A stretch of 35,359 bases of DNA from positions 1-35,359 of the forward strand of contig JBGVDD010000193.1 in assembly GCA_045119215.1 (NCBI GenBank), given 5' to 3'. This document shows positions 11,997 to 21,488 of this stretch, piece after piece. The position numbers and the translations under genes are program-made. Source of the DNA: RUG11237 sp045119215. GTDB taxonomy: Bacteria > Bacillota > Clostridia > Lachnospirales > Lachnospiraceae. How positions within the stretch are numbered: position 1 is the first letter of the stretch; every line of letters starts with the position of its first letter. The notes under the pieces are model-generated. The model searched no databases and was not told the origin of the DNA. It saw nothing but the letters and a program-made list of their open reading frames with translations.

Positions 11997-14237
11997 ATGA
12001 AAAAATTTATCAGAAACAATAAGGGGAAAGTTATTTGTGGCTATGTGATTGTTTGTGTTTTATACATTATCATACAATTCCTACGTCCACATCCGGCTCA
12101 ATATGCTGCTATGTATACTCTGAAAGCTGTGTTAATCCGGGGGATGATGCTGTTTTTTGGAGGGGTGGCAATGTATCCTGTTATTTTTGGAGAGGAAAAA
12201 AGGAAGAAGGATAAAGGGAAGCTGGAATATAAGGGGAAGTATATAAACAAACTGATAAAATTTTATGGAAAATATAAACATGTGCTGGGAGTTCTCATAG
12301 TAATGGGAGTAGTGGGGTATTTGTCTTTATTTGTTTATAGAACAGATATCAGGGTGGCTATGAACAGTACAAGGGACTGTAGTGTGCAGAAAATATCAGA
12401 GGGAAAGCTTAGGGTGAAGAATGATACAAAGGAAATTACCCAAGGATTTACCATAGATGAGGATTTAATTGGAGTTTCCGTGGGATTCTTTAGGGACACA
12501 TATAAGGAGAACCAACAAGGAAATATTCATGCTACAGTGATAAAAAATGGAACAGAGACAATTTCGGATTATAATATTCAGTTATCAGAAATCAGTAATG
12601 GATTTTGGTGGAAAATAATGTTTGATGAAAAACAAACTGTGGATAAAAACACTCAATATCTATTAAAGTTGGAATTTCCAGAAAATATTGCAGATTACGG
12701 AATTTCTATGGCGGTTAGTAATAAAGGAAGTAAAGCAGTGCTCAACGGCAAAAATGAATCAAAACACTCCTTGGCACTTAACGGTCATAAAGATTTGAAT
12801 CTATTTATACGTCCATACTTTCTGGGGATTTGTATAGCACTTATTTTGCTGTCCGTTTTAATGTATGTTCTTCTTTTTATCAAAAAAGCAGACATCAGCA
12901 TATGTGCATTTGTGGCAGTGCTGCTTCTGGGAGTAATCTATGGCTTTTTAATTACACCATATATGGTGCCGGATGAGGAAACACATATTGATATGGCGTA
13001 CCGTTATGCAGATATCATTATGGGGACAGGGAATACTCAGGATGGCAGATGTTTGAAGAGAATTGGAGACAGTGAAATAGGCTTTATTTCCGATCCTTCT
13101 GTGGGGAATTACCGGGAAGTATATGAAACTATTGGAGAGAAAATGAATAAGGAAGGAGCAAGAATTGAGGATGTAGCAGCAACCGGAAATTCTGGAGCCT
13201 ATCTGTTTATGCATTTTCCAGGGGCTGTGGGCATTATGATAGCCAGAATGCTGGGATTGGGAACTACCCAGATGCTTTATTTGGGAAGATTTCTGGGATT
13301 GCTTTTATTTGCTGCGGCGCTATTTTTAGGGATAAGACGAATACCTTTTGGGAAAACGATAATTTTCACCTTGGCAATACTTCCCATCACCTTACAACAA
13401 GTCAATTCTTTTTCTTATGATAGCGTATTATTTTCGGCAGTTTTGGTATTTGCCTGTTATATTCTTGGAATGGCTTACGATGATAAATCCATTTCTGGGA
13501 TTGACTTATTCATAGTGTGTTTGCTGGGAATCGCAATTATTTATTGTAAAAGTGGTGCATATACTCCTATTTGTTTTTCGTATTTATTGATTCCGGCAAA
13601 GAAATTTGCCAACAAAAAGGAATATACTACATTTGTATCCGGCTTGGGAATCACTTATATATTAGCCTTTCTGGCAAAAAATATAAAGGTGGTAAATACC
13701 GGGGCAGAGGTTACCAATAAAGTAATGGGAATTGAAAGTGCAATGTCTGTGCCTAATTACAGCGTGGGTTATTTATTGGCTCATCCTTCTACTTTCTTTG
13801 ATGTGATAAATAATACGGTCATGGACAAGACGGATTTTTATATTCAGTCTATGTTGGGACAGCATCTAGGATGGATACAGATAGAAGTGGCTAATGTGAT
13901 TGTGATAGCATTTACTGTCTGTCTGTTTTTAGCAGCCCTACGGTCAAGAGGAGAAGAACAGTATATTGAAGTTGGCCATAAGTGGTGGATGGTATGTATC
14001 ACGGGAGCCAGTGCCGCTTTGGTGTTATTGGGAATGTTGATTTCCTGGACGCCGATTTCTTATATATCTGTGGAAGGGGTACAGGGAAGATATTTTTATC
14101 CTCTATTGTTTTTTGGACTGTTTACCCTTAGAAATTCCAAGGTGATATTATCAAGAAATTTAGATAGGGAGCTTATGTATGCAGGCTTTGCAATCACGGT
14201 AATAGCGGCGTATTTCTTTATGCATGCAGTATTATGA
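11997..14237 (+). CDS. DUF2142 polytopic membrane protein, probable GT-C-like glycan enzyme
   Basis: A 746-residue protein. ATG 11997 follows GGAGG by four bases; an upstream in-frame ATG at 11961 lies inside the terminator hairpin and is rejected. There are three N-terminal membrane helices, then an extracytoplasmic domain at about 120-270. A polytopic part follows, with PDEETH at 325-330 after a helix and VEGVQGRYFYPLLFF near the C-terminus. That pair of motifs is typical of DUF2142 proteins, which sit in surface-polysaccharide loci and resemble lipid-phosphate-sugar-dependent GT-C enzymes. It opens the cluster and precedes the flippase. It might transfer a sugar outside the membrane or act as a polymerase-like enzyme. 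The family call is good; the reaction is not known. Confidence 0.8.
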   Translation: MKKFIRNNKGKVICGYVIVCVLYIIIQFLRPHPAQYAAMYTLKAVLIRGMMLFFGGVAMYPVIFGEEKRKKDKGKLEYKGKYINKLIKFYGKYKHVLGVLIVMGVVGYLSLFVYRTDIRVAMNSTRDCSVQKISEGKLRVKNDTKEITQGFTIDEDLIGVSVGFFRDTYKENQQGNIHATVIKNGTETISDYNIQLSEISNGFWWKIMFDEKQTVDKNTQYLLKLEFPENIADYGISMAVSNKGSKAVLNGKNESKHSLALNGHKDLNLFIRPYFLGICIALILLSVLMYVLLFIKKADISICAFVAVLLLGVIYGFLITPYMVPDEETHIDMAYRYADIIMGTGNTQDGRCLKRIGDSEIGFISDPSVGNYREVYETIGEKMNKEGARIEDVAATGNSGAYLFMHFPGAVGIMIARMLGLGTTQMLYLGRFLGLLLFAAALFLGIRRIPFGKTIIFTLAILPITLQQVNSFSYDSVLFSAVLVFACYILGMAYDDKSISGIDLFIVCLLGIAIIYCKSGAYTPICFSYLLIPAKKFANKKEYTTFVSGLGITYILAFLAKNIKVVNTGAEVTNKVMGIESAMSVPNYSVGYLLAHPSTFFDVINNTVMDKTDFYIQSMLGQHLGWIQIEVANVIVIAFTVCLFLAALRSRGEEQYIEVGHKWWMVCITGASAALVLLGMLISWTPISYISVEGVQGRYFYPLLFFGLFTLRNSKVILSRNLDRELMYAGFAITVIAAYFFMHAVL

Positions 14238-14266
14238 TTTCACGCGAGTTTTGAAAAAGGAGTAAT

Positions 14267-15781
14267 ATGAACGAGAAAAAAAGACTGATGATAAATCTTA
14301 CGGCTCAGATGCTTGCTTTCGCCGTGAATATGGGGGTTAGTTTTATTGTAACGCCGATTATTGACGATATCAGCACAGAACTGACAGGGTTTGTCACTTT
14401 GGCAAATAACTTTATTACCATTGCCCAGATTGTGGTGTCAGCATTGAATACTATGGCAAGCCGGTTTATCACCATTCATATCCATAAAAAGAATGAGGAA
14501 CAGGCAAACGAATATTTTAGTTCTGTATTTTTTGGAAACCTTATGATGGCAGGAATCTTTTTGATTCCCATGCTTACCTTGATTGTTTTTGTGAATAAAA
14601 TTTTCCCGGTACCCCAGGCCTATATCGGGGATGTGAGATTGCTGTGGGTGTTTTTATTTGCTAACTTTTTTGTCAGCATCATAGGTTCTGTGTTCAGCAC
14701 AGCCACCTATTGTAAGAATCGTCTGGATTTAAATTCTGTCCGTGTGATTCACGCAGAAATTATCCGGGTTGTATTCTTAGTGACCGCATATAGGTTTTTC
14801 CCAAAATATGTGTGGTATATTGGTGCGGCATCTTTGTTACACACCACCTATGTTACCCTGTCAAATGTTCAGTTTACCAAAAGATTGTTGCCGGAAATCC
14901 ACATTAAGAAAATATATTTTCAGTGGAAAAAGGTATGGGAGTTAATGTCCCTTGGACTTTGGAATTCCCTGACCAGGTTAAGTCAGGTTTTATTGGATGA
15001 ATTGGACCTTATGATTACAGGGATTCTAATCAATGCAGAGCAAATGTCAGCGTTGGGAAATGCAAAGTTTGTGCCTACGGCAATTTCTGGATTGATGGGC
15101 ACGGTGGTTGGGGTATTTTCGCCCCAGATAACTATTGCTTATGCAGAAGGCAACAAGGAAAAATTACTGGATGTAATAAAAAGCTCCAACCGGATTATGA
15201 TTTTTATTATGAGTATTCCCATAGCATTTGTGACGGCCTATGGTGACATCTTCTTTTCACTCTGGCTGCCAAAGAGGGATCCCCATCAAATGCATCTTCT
15301 GGCACTTTTGGGAATGGGTGTGCTTTATGTTAGTATGAGCATCCAGGTATTATACCATGTGTTTATTATTACAAAAAAGGTAAAAGTAAATTCCATTGTA
15401 ATGATTTGTTCCGGAGTACTTTCCACTACTATGGTATTTATATTGTTAAATACCACTAATCTGGGGATTTATGCTGTGGCAGGTGTGAGCACAGTGATAG
15501 GATTGGTTCGAAATCTTTTATTTACACCAATTTATGCAAGCCGATGTCTTGAAATAAAGTGGACCACCTTTTACGCAGATATATTTACCGGTTTTGTGTC
15601 CATAGGAAGTATCAGTGTTCTTGGAATTATTTCCAGAAATCTAGTTTCCATTCACAGCTACTTTAGCTTGATTCTTGTAGGGATTGTGGTAGGATGTCTG
15701 GCACTGATTTTGAATTTCTTTATTATTTTGAAAAAGCAGGACAGAGCATTGGTAATCAATAAATTGCAAAGAAGAGGATAA
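14267..15781 (+). CDS. Wzx-type lipid-linked oligosaccharide flippase (MOP superfamily)
   Basis: A 504-residue protein with about 12-14 membrane helices spread evenly over its length. An early segment, TPIIDDISTELTGFVTLANNFIT, fits Wzx/RfbX-type exporters of the MOP superfamily, which flip undecaprenyl-diphosphate-linked glycans to the outer face of the membrane. It has no large soluble domain. AAAAAGGAG precedes ATG 14267. The stop is two bases before the next start, so it is co-translated with the TagF-like gene. Substrate specificity cannot be read from sequence. Presence of a flippase points to export of lipid-linked units rather than ABC export; no ABC transporter is seen in the window. 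Confidence 0.85.
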   Translation: MNEKKRLMINLTAQMLAFAVNMGVSFIVTPIIDDISTELTGFVTLANNFITIAQIVVSALNTMASRFITIHIHKKNEEQANEYFSSVFFGNLMMAGIFLIPMLTLIVFVNKIFPVPQAYIGDVRLLWVFLFANFFVSIIGSVFSTATYCKNRLDLNSVRVIHAEIIRVVFLVTAYRFFPKYVWYIGAASLLHTTYVTLSNVQFTKRLLPEIHIKKIYFQWKKVWELMSLGLWNSLTRLSQVLLDELDLMITGILINAEQMSALGNAKFVPTAISGLMGTVVGVFSPQITIAYAEGNKEKLLDVIKSSNRIMIFIMSIPIAFVTAYGDIFFSLWLPKRDPHQMHLLALLGMGVLYVSMSIQVLYHVFIITKKVKVNSIVMICSGVLSTTMVFILLNTTNLGIYAVAGVSTVIGLVRNLLFTPIYASRCLEIKWTTFYADIFTGFVSIGSISVLGIISRNLVSIHSYFSLILVGIVVGCLALILNFFIILKKQDRALVINKLQRRG

Positions 15782-15783
15782 GA

Positions 15784-17010
15784 ATGAGTGGAATTGTAGA
15801 ACGCATTAAAAAAAATAAAAAGCTGTATGAAACTTTGGTAAGGGTAGCAAAATCATATGAATATTTTAAAAATCATATGGTGGCAAAGGTTGTTTGGAAG
15901 GTTTGCAGTCACTTACCGGTTCAGGAAGACAAAGTGTATTTTTCGAATTTCAATGGACGGGGATTTGCGGATAACCAAAAATATATTGCCCTGGAGATTT
16001 TAAAAAGAAAACAGGCAGGAAGCTTAAAAAGAGACTACAAACTGTTCTGGGTACTGCAAAATCCCAAGGAACAGAAACTACCGAAAGGAATACAGCCGGT
16101 GAAAATTGGCACTATAAAAGAAATTTATCACATGGCAACAGCAAAATATTGGATTAACAATGTGAGAATCAATCAATATTTCATCAAGCGGAAAAATCAG
16201 TGTTATATTCAGACCTGGCATGCCGGGCTTGGATTTAAGCGCATTGAAAAGGATGTAGAGGAGAGCTTAAGTCCTGAGTATATCCGTATGGCAAAGATTG
16301 ACTCAGCAGCTATTGATTTAATTGTATCTAACGGACCTTTTATGACAAATCACTTTAAAAGAATCTTTTGGTATGACGGAGAATTTTTAGAAAAGGGACA
16401 TCCAAGAAACGATTTGTTTTTTCAATATGGAGAAAAGGAAAAAGCTAGAATATACAAACGATTGGGGATTCCTTTAGAAAGGAAAACGGTGCTATATGCA
16501 CCTACCTTCCGCTCAGATTATGGCTTGTCAGCATATGACTGTGATTACGACAGATTATTAAAGGCATTGAAAAAACGTTTTGGTGGAGAATGGAGCTTGT
16601 TGGTTCGTCTCCATCCCAATCTCTTTGATAAATTTGACGATTTGAATTTAAAGGGGGAAGATATCTTAAATGTATCTTCTTATTCAGATATGCAGGAGCT
16701 TTTATTTGCAGCGGATGTGATGGTAACAGATTTTACTTCCGCTATGTTTGAATTTGCTATTATGGATAAGCCTTGTTTTATCTATGCTTCGGATTTAGAG
16801 GTGTACATGAAGGAAAGAGGTCTGATTACCTTGGATGAAGTACCTTTTCCAAAAACAGATTCCAATGAGGGCTTAGAAGAGATGATACTCTCCTATGAAG
16901 AGGAATCCTATCGAAACAAGGTACATGATTTTATGAAGGATAAATGCTGTGATAAAGGGATTGGAGCAGCATCTGTGGTAGACTGGATGGAGGAACAGGT
17001 ATGGATATAG
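15784..17010 (+). CDS. CDP-glycerol:poly(glycerophosphate)-type glycerophosphotransferase (TagB/TagF family)
   Basis: A 408-residue peripheral membrane GT-B enzyme. Motifs in order: QTWHAG at 143-148, GHPRND at 205-210, LYAPTFR at 237-243, RLHPN at 275-279 and TDFTSAMFEFA..DKP at 315-330. These are the CDP-glycerol-binding signatures of TagB/TagF, including the histidines in WHAG and LHPN. The length is closer to single-domain TagB than to the longer TagF. Members add glycerol-phosphate, or related polyol-phosphate, to a lipid-linked sugar or polymer, so the glycan may carry glycerol-phosphate. No tagD (CDP-glycerol synthesis) gene is visible here. It overlaps the next gene by ten bases. Confidence 0.88.
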   Translation: MSGIVERIKKNKKLYETLVRVAKSYEYFKNHMVAKVVWKVCSHLPVQEDKVYFSNFNGRGFADNQKYIALEILKRKQAGSLKRDYKLFWVLQNPKEQKLPKGIQPVKIGTIKEIYHMATAKYWINNVRINQYFIKRKNQCYIQTWHAGLGFKRIEKDVEESLSPEYIRMAKIDSAAIDLIVSNGPFMTNHFKRIFWYDGEFLEKGHPRNDLFFQYGEKEKARIYKRLGIPLERKTVLYAPTFRSDYGLSAYDCDYDRLLKALKKRFGGEWSLLVRLHPNLFDKFDDLNLKGEDILNVSSYSDMQELLFAADVMVTDFTSAMFEFAIMDKPCFIYASDLEVYMKERGLITLDEVPFPKTDSNEGLEEMILSYEEESYRNKVHDFMKDKCCDKGIGAASVVDWMEEQVWI

Positions 17011-17528
17011 AGCTGGCTGTGCGGGCAGTTTGTTCGCTGCCTAAAATAATTGGTTATAAATTAAGATATGGAAAAAGGCTACAAACAACTTTGGTACATG
17101 GTTTGGGAAAGAAAACCAGGTTTATTTTGCGAGGAAGTGGATTCTTTTCTCTGGGAAAAGAACTTGTAACCAGAGAAAACTGTCAATTTCGCGTGGAAAG
17201 TGGTAGTCTTCAGATAGGAGATAAATGTTTCTTTAATTTAAATAGCTCCATTACTTGTATGGAAAGTATTTCCATCGGGGACGGATGTCAGATAGGAAAC
17301 AATGTGGTGATGGTAGACCACAATCACACCAAAGATTTGTCCGGCTATACCACCAAGCCTGTAAAGATAGGAAAACGTGTGTGGATTGGCGCAAACTGTG
17401 TCATTTTGCCGGGGGCAGTGATAGGAGATGGAGCAGTGATAGGGGCTGGGAGTATTGTGAATAAAACGGTACCTGCCAATGCCACATATTACAATAAGAG
17501 AATTAGTGTGGTTGTTAGGGAAGAGTAA
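17001..17528 (+). CDS. Hexapeptide-repeat O-acetyltransferase (left-handed beta-helix)
   Basis: A 175-residue protein with isoleucine-patch hexapeptides from residue about 68: LQIGDKCF, ISIGDGCQIGNNV, VKIGKRVWIGANCVILPGAVIGDGAVIGAGSIV. The loop VMVDHNHT at 103-110 carries the histidine that normally acts as base in CoA-dependent acetyltransferases of the CatB/MaaN group. It probably acetylates a sugar on a cytoplasmic lipid-linked intermediate. It starts inside the TagF-like gene (ten-base overlap), which points to coordinated action on the same unit. The acceptor is unknown. Confidence 0.85.
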   Translation: MDIELAVRAVCSLPKIIGYKLRYGKRLQTTLVHGLGKKTRFILRGSGFFSLGKELVTRENCQFRVESGSLQIGDKCFFNLNSSITCMESISIGDGCQIGNNVVMVDHNHTKDLSGYTTKPVKIGKRVWIGANCVILPGAVIGDGAVIGAGSIVNKTVPANATYYNKRISVVVREE

Positions 17529-17543
17529 CAGGAGATAGGGAAA

Positions 17544-18569
17544 ATGGGTAAGATTTCTATAATTGTGCCGGTGTACAATAGTCAGAATACGCTTAGGAGA
17601 TGTATTGAAAGTATGATGGCACAGGATGAGAGTGTATGTGAAATACTACTAATCAATGATGGCTCTACCGATAATTCTTTGAAGATTTGTAAGGAGTACG
17701 AAGCAAAGGATTCAAGAATTCATGTAATAGACAAAAAAAACCAGGGAGTGTCAGAGGCTAGGAATACCGGACTTTTATATGCCAGGGGAGAATATATTCA
17801 GTTTGTGGATAGTGATGACTTTGTGGAACCGGATATGTGCAAAGTCCTGTTACAGGAGATGGAGAAAGGAGATGCGGATTTGTGCATCTGTGGATTTCAT
17901 CATTTATTTGCAGGACGTGATGTGGTGAAAAAGTGTGGGGAATACGTCTGCACCATGGAATATGGAGAGTTTGCCAATCAGTTTATCTTACTTTATCAGC
18001 AGGGATTTTTGAATATGCCCTGGAATAAGCTGTACAAAAAAGAGCTGATTACAGATTATTTTGACACAGATTTAAGTCTGGGTGAGGATTTGATATTCAA
18101 TTTATCCTATTTAGAGAACATTAAGGAGAAAAGTGAGCATCCATTGATTGTGACCATCCCAGAAACATTGTATTATTATGTACAAAACCCAATGGAAAAG
18201 ACTTTATCCTCTGGGGCTGGGCATAATAAGCTGGCATTGTCAGCCTTTCTTTGTAAGACTACAGTGAAATTTTACAATGATGTGTTAGAGCGAAGGGGAC
18301 AGGAAAGGGAAATTCAGGAGAGAATGGTGGCAGAAGCAATGTGTGAACTGGCAGAAAGTGTGCTGAAAAAGAAATTTCACTGGAGAGATTTTCAGGCTCT
18401 GGCAGGAGAGTATTATAATGACAGCTATCTTCATAAGATAAATACATCTATGGAGGGATTGCCCTTAGATTTGAAGGTGTTAAATTACTTTTTTATAAGA
18501 AAGAAATTTCGGACAATGTGGTTTTTGTGTAAAATCCGCAAGGTGTTAGTTCAAATAAAAAGAGCTTAG
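17544..18569 (+). CDS. GT2 family glycosyltransferase (first of three in tandem)
   Basis: A 341-residue GT-A enzyme. The N-terminal Rossmann part begins ISIIVPVYNSQNTLRRC, followed by INDGSTDNS near 37-45, GVSEARNTGL near 69-78 and the metal-binding VDSDDF near 92-97. GEDLIFNLSYL further on fits the acceptor part of the bacterial WcaA/EpsJ-type group. No membrane helices are seen; it should act at the inner face of the membrane on a lipid-linked acceptor. ATG 17544 follows GGAGATAGGG. Donor and linkage cannot be predicted. It is only distantly similar to the next two genes. Confidence 0.87.
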   Translation: MGKISIIVPVYNSQNTLRRCIESMMAQDESVCEILLINDGSTDNSLKICKEYEAKDSRIHVIDKKNQGVSEARNTGLLYARGEYIQFVDSDDFVEPDMCKVLLQEMEKGDADLCICGFHHLFAGRDVVKKCGEYVCTMEYGEFANQFILLYQQGFLNMPWNKLYKKELITDYFDTDLSLGEDLIFNLSYLENIKEKSEHPLIVTIPETLYYYVQNPMEKTLSSGAGHNKLALSAFLCKTTVKFYNDVLERRGQEREIQERMVAEAMCELAESVLKKKFHWRDFQALAGEYYNDSYLHKINTSMEGLPLDLKVLNYFFIRKKFRTMWFLCKIRKVLVQIKRA

Positions 18570-18587
18570 AAAGGTGAGGTGAGGACT

Positions 18588-19550
18588 GTGAAACCATTGG
18601 TAAGTGTGATTGTGCCGATTTATATGGTAGAAAAGTATTTAGACCGATGTGTAACATCTCTTGTAAATCAGACTTATAAAAATCTGGAAATTATTTTGGT
18701 GGATGATGGCTCTTTGGATTCCTGTCCGAAAATATGTGACCAGTGGGCTGGAAAAGATGATAGGATACAGGTGATTCATAAAGAAAATGGGGGCTTGTCT
18801 GATGCTAGGAATGCAGGGATAGAAAAAGCAAAAGGGGAATATATTGCTCTGGTGGATTCGGACGACTTTGTATCAAAAGACTTTATAGAAACCCTGCTTA
18901 CTACAGCCTTAGAAACTGGAAGTGATATTGTACAGTGCAGGTATGAGTATGTGTCCGGAGATTGTATGACAAAAGATAAGGAGGAAGTGGAGAATACAGA
19001 GATTTTTACCGGACGGGAAATGATTGCAGGATTTGCCTGGAAGGATGGGGCGTACAATGTGGTGGCATGGAACAAACTGTACAAAAGGGAATTGTTTTGC
19101 CAGATTTCTTACCCAAAAGGAAGAATCCATGAGGATGAAGCTACCAGTTACAGATTATTTTATCAAGCGGATAAGGTTGCTTTTGTATATCGGTATCTAT
19201 ATGGATACTTTACCGGGGGGAGCAGTATCACCAGAGACAGCTTTTCGAAGAAAAGGTTGGATTGGGAATGGGCAGTGTATGAACGGATTCGTTTTTTGGA
19301 AGAGCATAAGGAAAATAAGTTAGTGGCAATTCACTACAAGCTTTACATGGATGGATGCATTGACTTGTATTTTAAGACCTTAGAATTGTTGCAGGATAAA
19401 AAAGCGGCTGCAAAATTAAAGGATCATATGAAAAAAATATACAAAAAAGTCATAAAGGAGAAAAGCATTCCACTGAGAACAAAGCTGGGGTATACTTTGT
19501 TTATGAATATGCCTAAAGTATTTAAAAAAATTATGCCTTCCCAAAATTAA
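18588..19550 (+). CDS. GT2 family glycosyltransferase (second of three)
   Basis: A GT-A enzyme of 320 residues. The start is uncertain: GTG 18588 gives the usual compact N-terminus MKPLVSVIVPIY and follows AGGTGAGG by eight bases. GTG 18579 would add three residues. It has LVDDGSLDS, GGLSDARNAGI, LVDSDDFV and HEDEATSYRLFYQ in the expected order. The first 45 residues closely resemble the next gene at protein and DNA level (VEKYLDRCV.SLVNQT.K..EIILVDDGS), a sign of gene duplication. It probably adds one sugar to the lipid-linked repeat unit; the donor is unknown. Confidence 0.86.
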   Translation: MKPLVSVIVPIYMVEKYLDRCVTSLVNQTYKNLEIILVDDGSLDSCPKICDQWAGKDDRIQVIHKENGGLSDARNAGIEKAKGEYIALVDSDDFVSKDFIETLLTTALETGSDIVQCRYEYVSGDCMTKDKEEVENTEIFTGREMIAGFAWKDGAYNVVAWNKLYKRELFCQISYPKGRIHEDEATSYRLFYQADKVAFVYRYLYGYFTGGSSITRDSFSKKRLDWEWAVYERIRFLEEHKENKLVAIHYKLYMDGCIDLYFKTLELLQDKKAAAKLKDHMKKIYKKVIKEKSIPLRTKLGYTLFMNMPKVFKKIMPSQN

Positions 19551-19577
19551 GATTTAGTAGAAAAAAGGATTAGAAAA

Positions 19578-20603
19578 ATGTTAAGTGTGATTGTACCTGT
19601 GTATAATGTAGAAAAATATTTAGACAGATGTGTACAGAGTCTGGTGAATCAGACCCTGAAAGATATGGAGATTATTCTGGTGGATGATGGCTCCACGGAT
19701 ACTTCCGGCAGTCTGTGCGATGACTATGCCAGAAGGTATGAAAAAATATCGGTGGTTCACAAAGAAAATGGTGGACTCACCTCCGCATGGATGGCAGGAG
19801 TGAGAGCATCAAAGGGGGATTATCTGGGATTTGTGGACAGTGATGACTGGGTGGATGAGGATATGTACCAGACAATGTATGAAAAAGCCAAAGAAAAGCA
19901 GGTAGACATGGTTTGCTGCGGTTTGATAAAGGAATTTGAGAATGCCAAAAGGGAGAATACCTACCTTACTGACCGTCTGGAACAGGATTATTATGAAAAA
20001 GAAGATATTATTAAGAGGATTTGTCCGGTGTTTTTCTGTGATGGAAGCTTTGACAGCAGGGCAATTCCTGCATCCAGGTGTATGAAGCTATATCGCAGCG
20101 AGCTTGTGAAACAGAATATGCAGTACTGCAATGAAAATATTAGCATTGGGGAAGACCTGGTTATTACCTTTGCAACGTTTTTAGACTGTGAGTCAATCTA
20201 TACGTTCCATGATTATTATCCATATCATTACTGGATTAATGAAAGCTCTTTAACAGGAAAGCATGATAAGGATTATATAGATAAGCTGATTGCCTTAAGA
20301 GAACAGTTATTGTACATCAATGAAAAGAAGAATCGTGGATATGATTACAGACAACAGATTATGAGTGATTTCTTGTTTTTGACCCTGATGTGTATCAAAG
20401 AGGAAGTACACAAAAACAGAGAAGAAAGCTTTGGAAAGGTAATAAAGAATGTAGCAGGCATCTGTCAAAGCCCCCAGGTACAGGAGGCTTTGGAAGAATA
20501 TCATATGCCTAATTTAATGTTTAGTGGCAAAGTTTTTGTCTTTATGATGAAGCATAAGTGGTACCTTCCTATGGCTCTTGGACTTCGCATAATATTTTCA
20601 TAA
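19578..20603 (+). CDS. GT2 family glycosyltransferase (third of three)
   Basis: A 341-residue GT-A enzyme with VIVPVYNVEKYLDRC, LVDDGSTDTS, FVDSDDWVDEDM and GEDLVITFATF. The normally conserved 'GLS.ARN.GI' is replaced by GGLTSAWMAGV, a variant seen in a subset of GT2 enzymes that may change the acceptor pocket. ATG 19578 follows AAAAAAGGA. It is the last gene of the first plus-strand block: its stop is only 14 bases from the 3' end of the reverse-strand gene, with just a weak hairpin between them. Confidence 0.86.
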   Translation: MLSVIVPVYNVEKYLDRCVQSLVNQTLKDMEIILVDDGSTDTSGSLCDDYARRYEKISVVHKENGGLTSAWMAGVRASKGDYLGFVDSDDWVDEDMYQTMYEKAKEKQVDMVCCGLIKEFENAKRENTYLTDRLEQDYYEKEDIIKRICPVFFCDGSFDSRAIPASRCMKLYRSELVKQNMQYCNENISIGEDLVITFATFLDCESIYTFHDYYPYHYWINESSLTGKHDKDYIDKLIALREQLLYINEKKNRGYDYRQQIMSDFLFLTLMCIKEEVHKNREESFGKVIKNVAGICQSPQVQEALEEYHMPNLMFSGKVFVFMMKHKWYLPMALGLRIIFS

Positions 20604-20617
20604 TAAATAGGAAAGTG

Positions 20618-21403
20618 CTACTTTTTCTCGCCGATTACAATTTTTTTGATACCATTCATATCAGCGGCAATGTCTGTAAAAGAACTGTAGTAGCTGCCAA
20701 AGATTTTGTCTGTTTTGGACAGACAGTAAAGGTCGATAAGTGCATCATGCATACCAGCAATGCTGTCCCGTTCTAAGGTCTTATTCTGATTTGTGATAAT
20801 AGCATCCCTGAAACGGACAGCAAGTCTTTCCTCTTCCTTTGCATCGTCTGTGGCAAGGTAAAACTTTGTGTCTGGCTGTATCTTTAATTCTTGTTCTATG
20901 GCACTTTCAAAATCATCACTTTTGCTGTTTTCTATGGCCCAGGTATTGTCTGTACGCCGAATATGTACACCTACGGAATGGGAGCCAAATTTTTTTGCGA
21001 TATTATCTACCTTTTCCAGCAGTGCTTTCCTTGGGATAAATAGATGATAGTCTTTTGCAGGATAAAAATGTTCCCAGGTAGAGATATACACCGAGTTACT
21101 CAAAGACGAAAAAAAACCTTCATTTAAAATCCCGTCTGTTTTGTTATTTTCAATATCCTCATTGGCAAAGCGTTGTTTTTGGCTCATCTGCATCCAAAGC
21201 TTTTTCAGATTAAAATTGCTTCTAAAATTATATACTTTAAATTCTTTTGGCAATTCAAAAAGTTCCTCAAAAGGACAATTAAGTTCGTCGCACATTTTCC
21301 ACAGTACATATAGTTTACATTTTTTCTTCTGGGCTAAGATATACGCAGAGTTAATTACCCGCATACGGTTACCCAATCCACCGGAAGGCTGAATAATTAT
21401 CAT
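20618..21403 (-). CDS. NodZ/FUT8-like fucosyltransferase-fold glycosyltransferase
   Basis: A 261-residue reverse-strand protein. It begins MIIIQPSGGLGNRM, with GGLGNRM at 8-14. It has VGVHIRRTDN at 144-153, the motif-I signature of the alpha-1,2/alpha-1,6/O-fucosyltransferase superfamily. ATDD at 184-187 and the segment ALIDLYCLSKTDKIFGSYYSSFTDIA (split by function: helix, then GS..S.F) form the nucleotide-binding end. Such enzymes use GDP-fucose or related donors with a GT-B fold. The donor is inferred; no GDP-fucose synthesis genes are here. GAGGAAA lies six bases before the start. It faces against the cluster and has its own promoter, so it splits the locus into two plus-strand units. Confidence 0.75.
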   Translation of the reverse strand: MIIIQPSGGLGNRMRVINSAYILAQKKKCKLYVLWKMCDELNCPFEELFELPKEFKVYNFRSNFNLKKLWMQMSQKQRFANEDIENNKTDGILNEGFFSSLSNSVYISTWEHFYPAKDYHLFIPRKALLEKVDNIAKKFGSHSVGVHIRRTDNTWAIENSKSDDFESAIEQELKIQPDTKFYLATDDAKEEERLAVRFRDAIITNQNKTLERDSIAGMHDALIDLYCLSKTDKIFGSYYSSFTDIAADMNGIKKIVIGEKK

Positions 21404-21428
21404 ATTGTTTCCTCTTTCTTATTGTTAC

Positions 21429-21437
21429 ATTATAACA
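21429..21437 (-). promoter_or_regulatory. Extended -10 promoter of the reverse-strand glycosyltransferase gene
   Basis: Read on the reverse strand, this is TGTTATAAT, a perfect extended -10 (TGnTATAAT), about 25 bases before the ATG at 21403. A TTGATT lies 20 bases upstream, too far for an ideal -35; the TG extension could compensate. Confidence 0.5.
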
Positions 21438-21488
21438 GTATATGGGAATAGTATAATCAAAAAAATAATTTCTGTAAAGAGATACAAG

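Noticed and set aside
20604..20626. Bidirectional terminator between the converging genes
   Set aside because: Only a five-pair AAAGT/ACTTT stem with a three-base loop is present, too weak to call.
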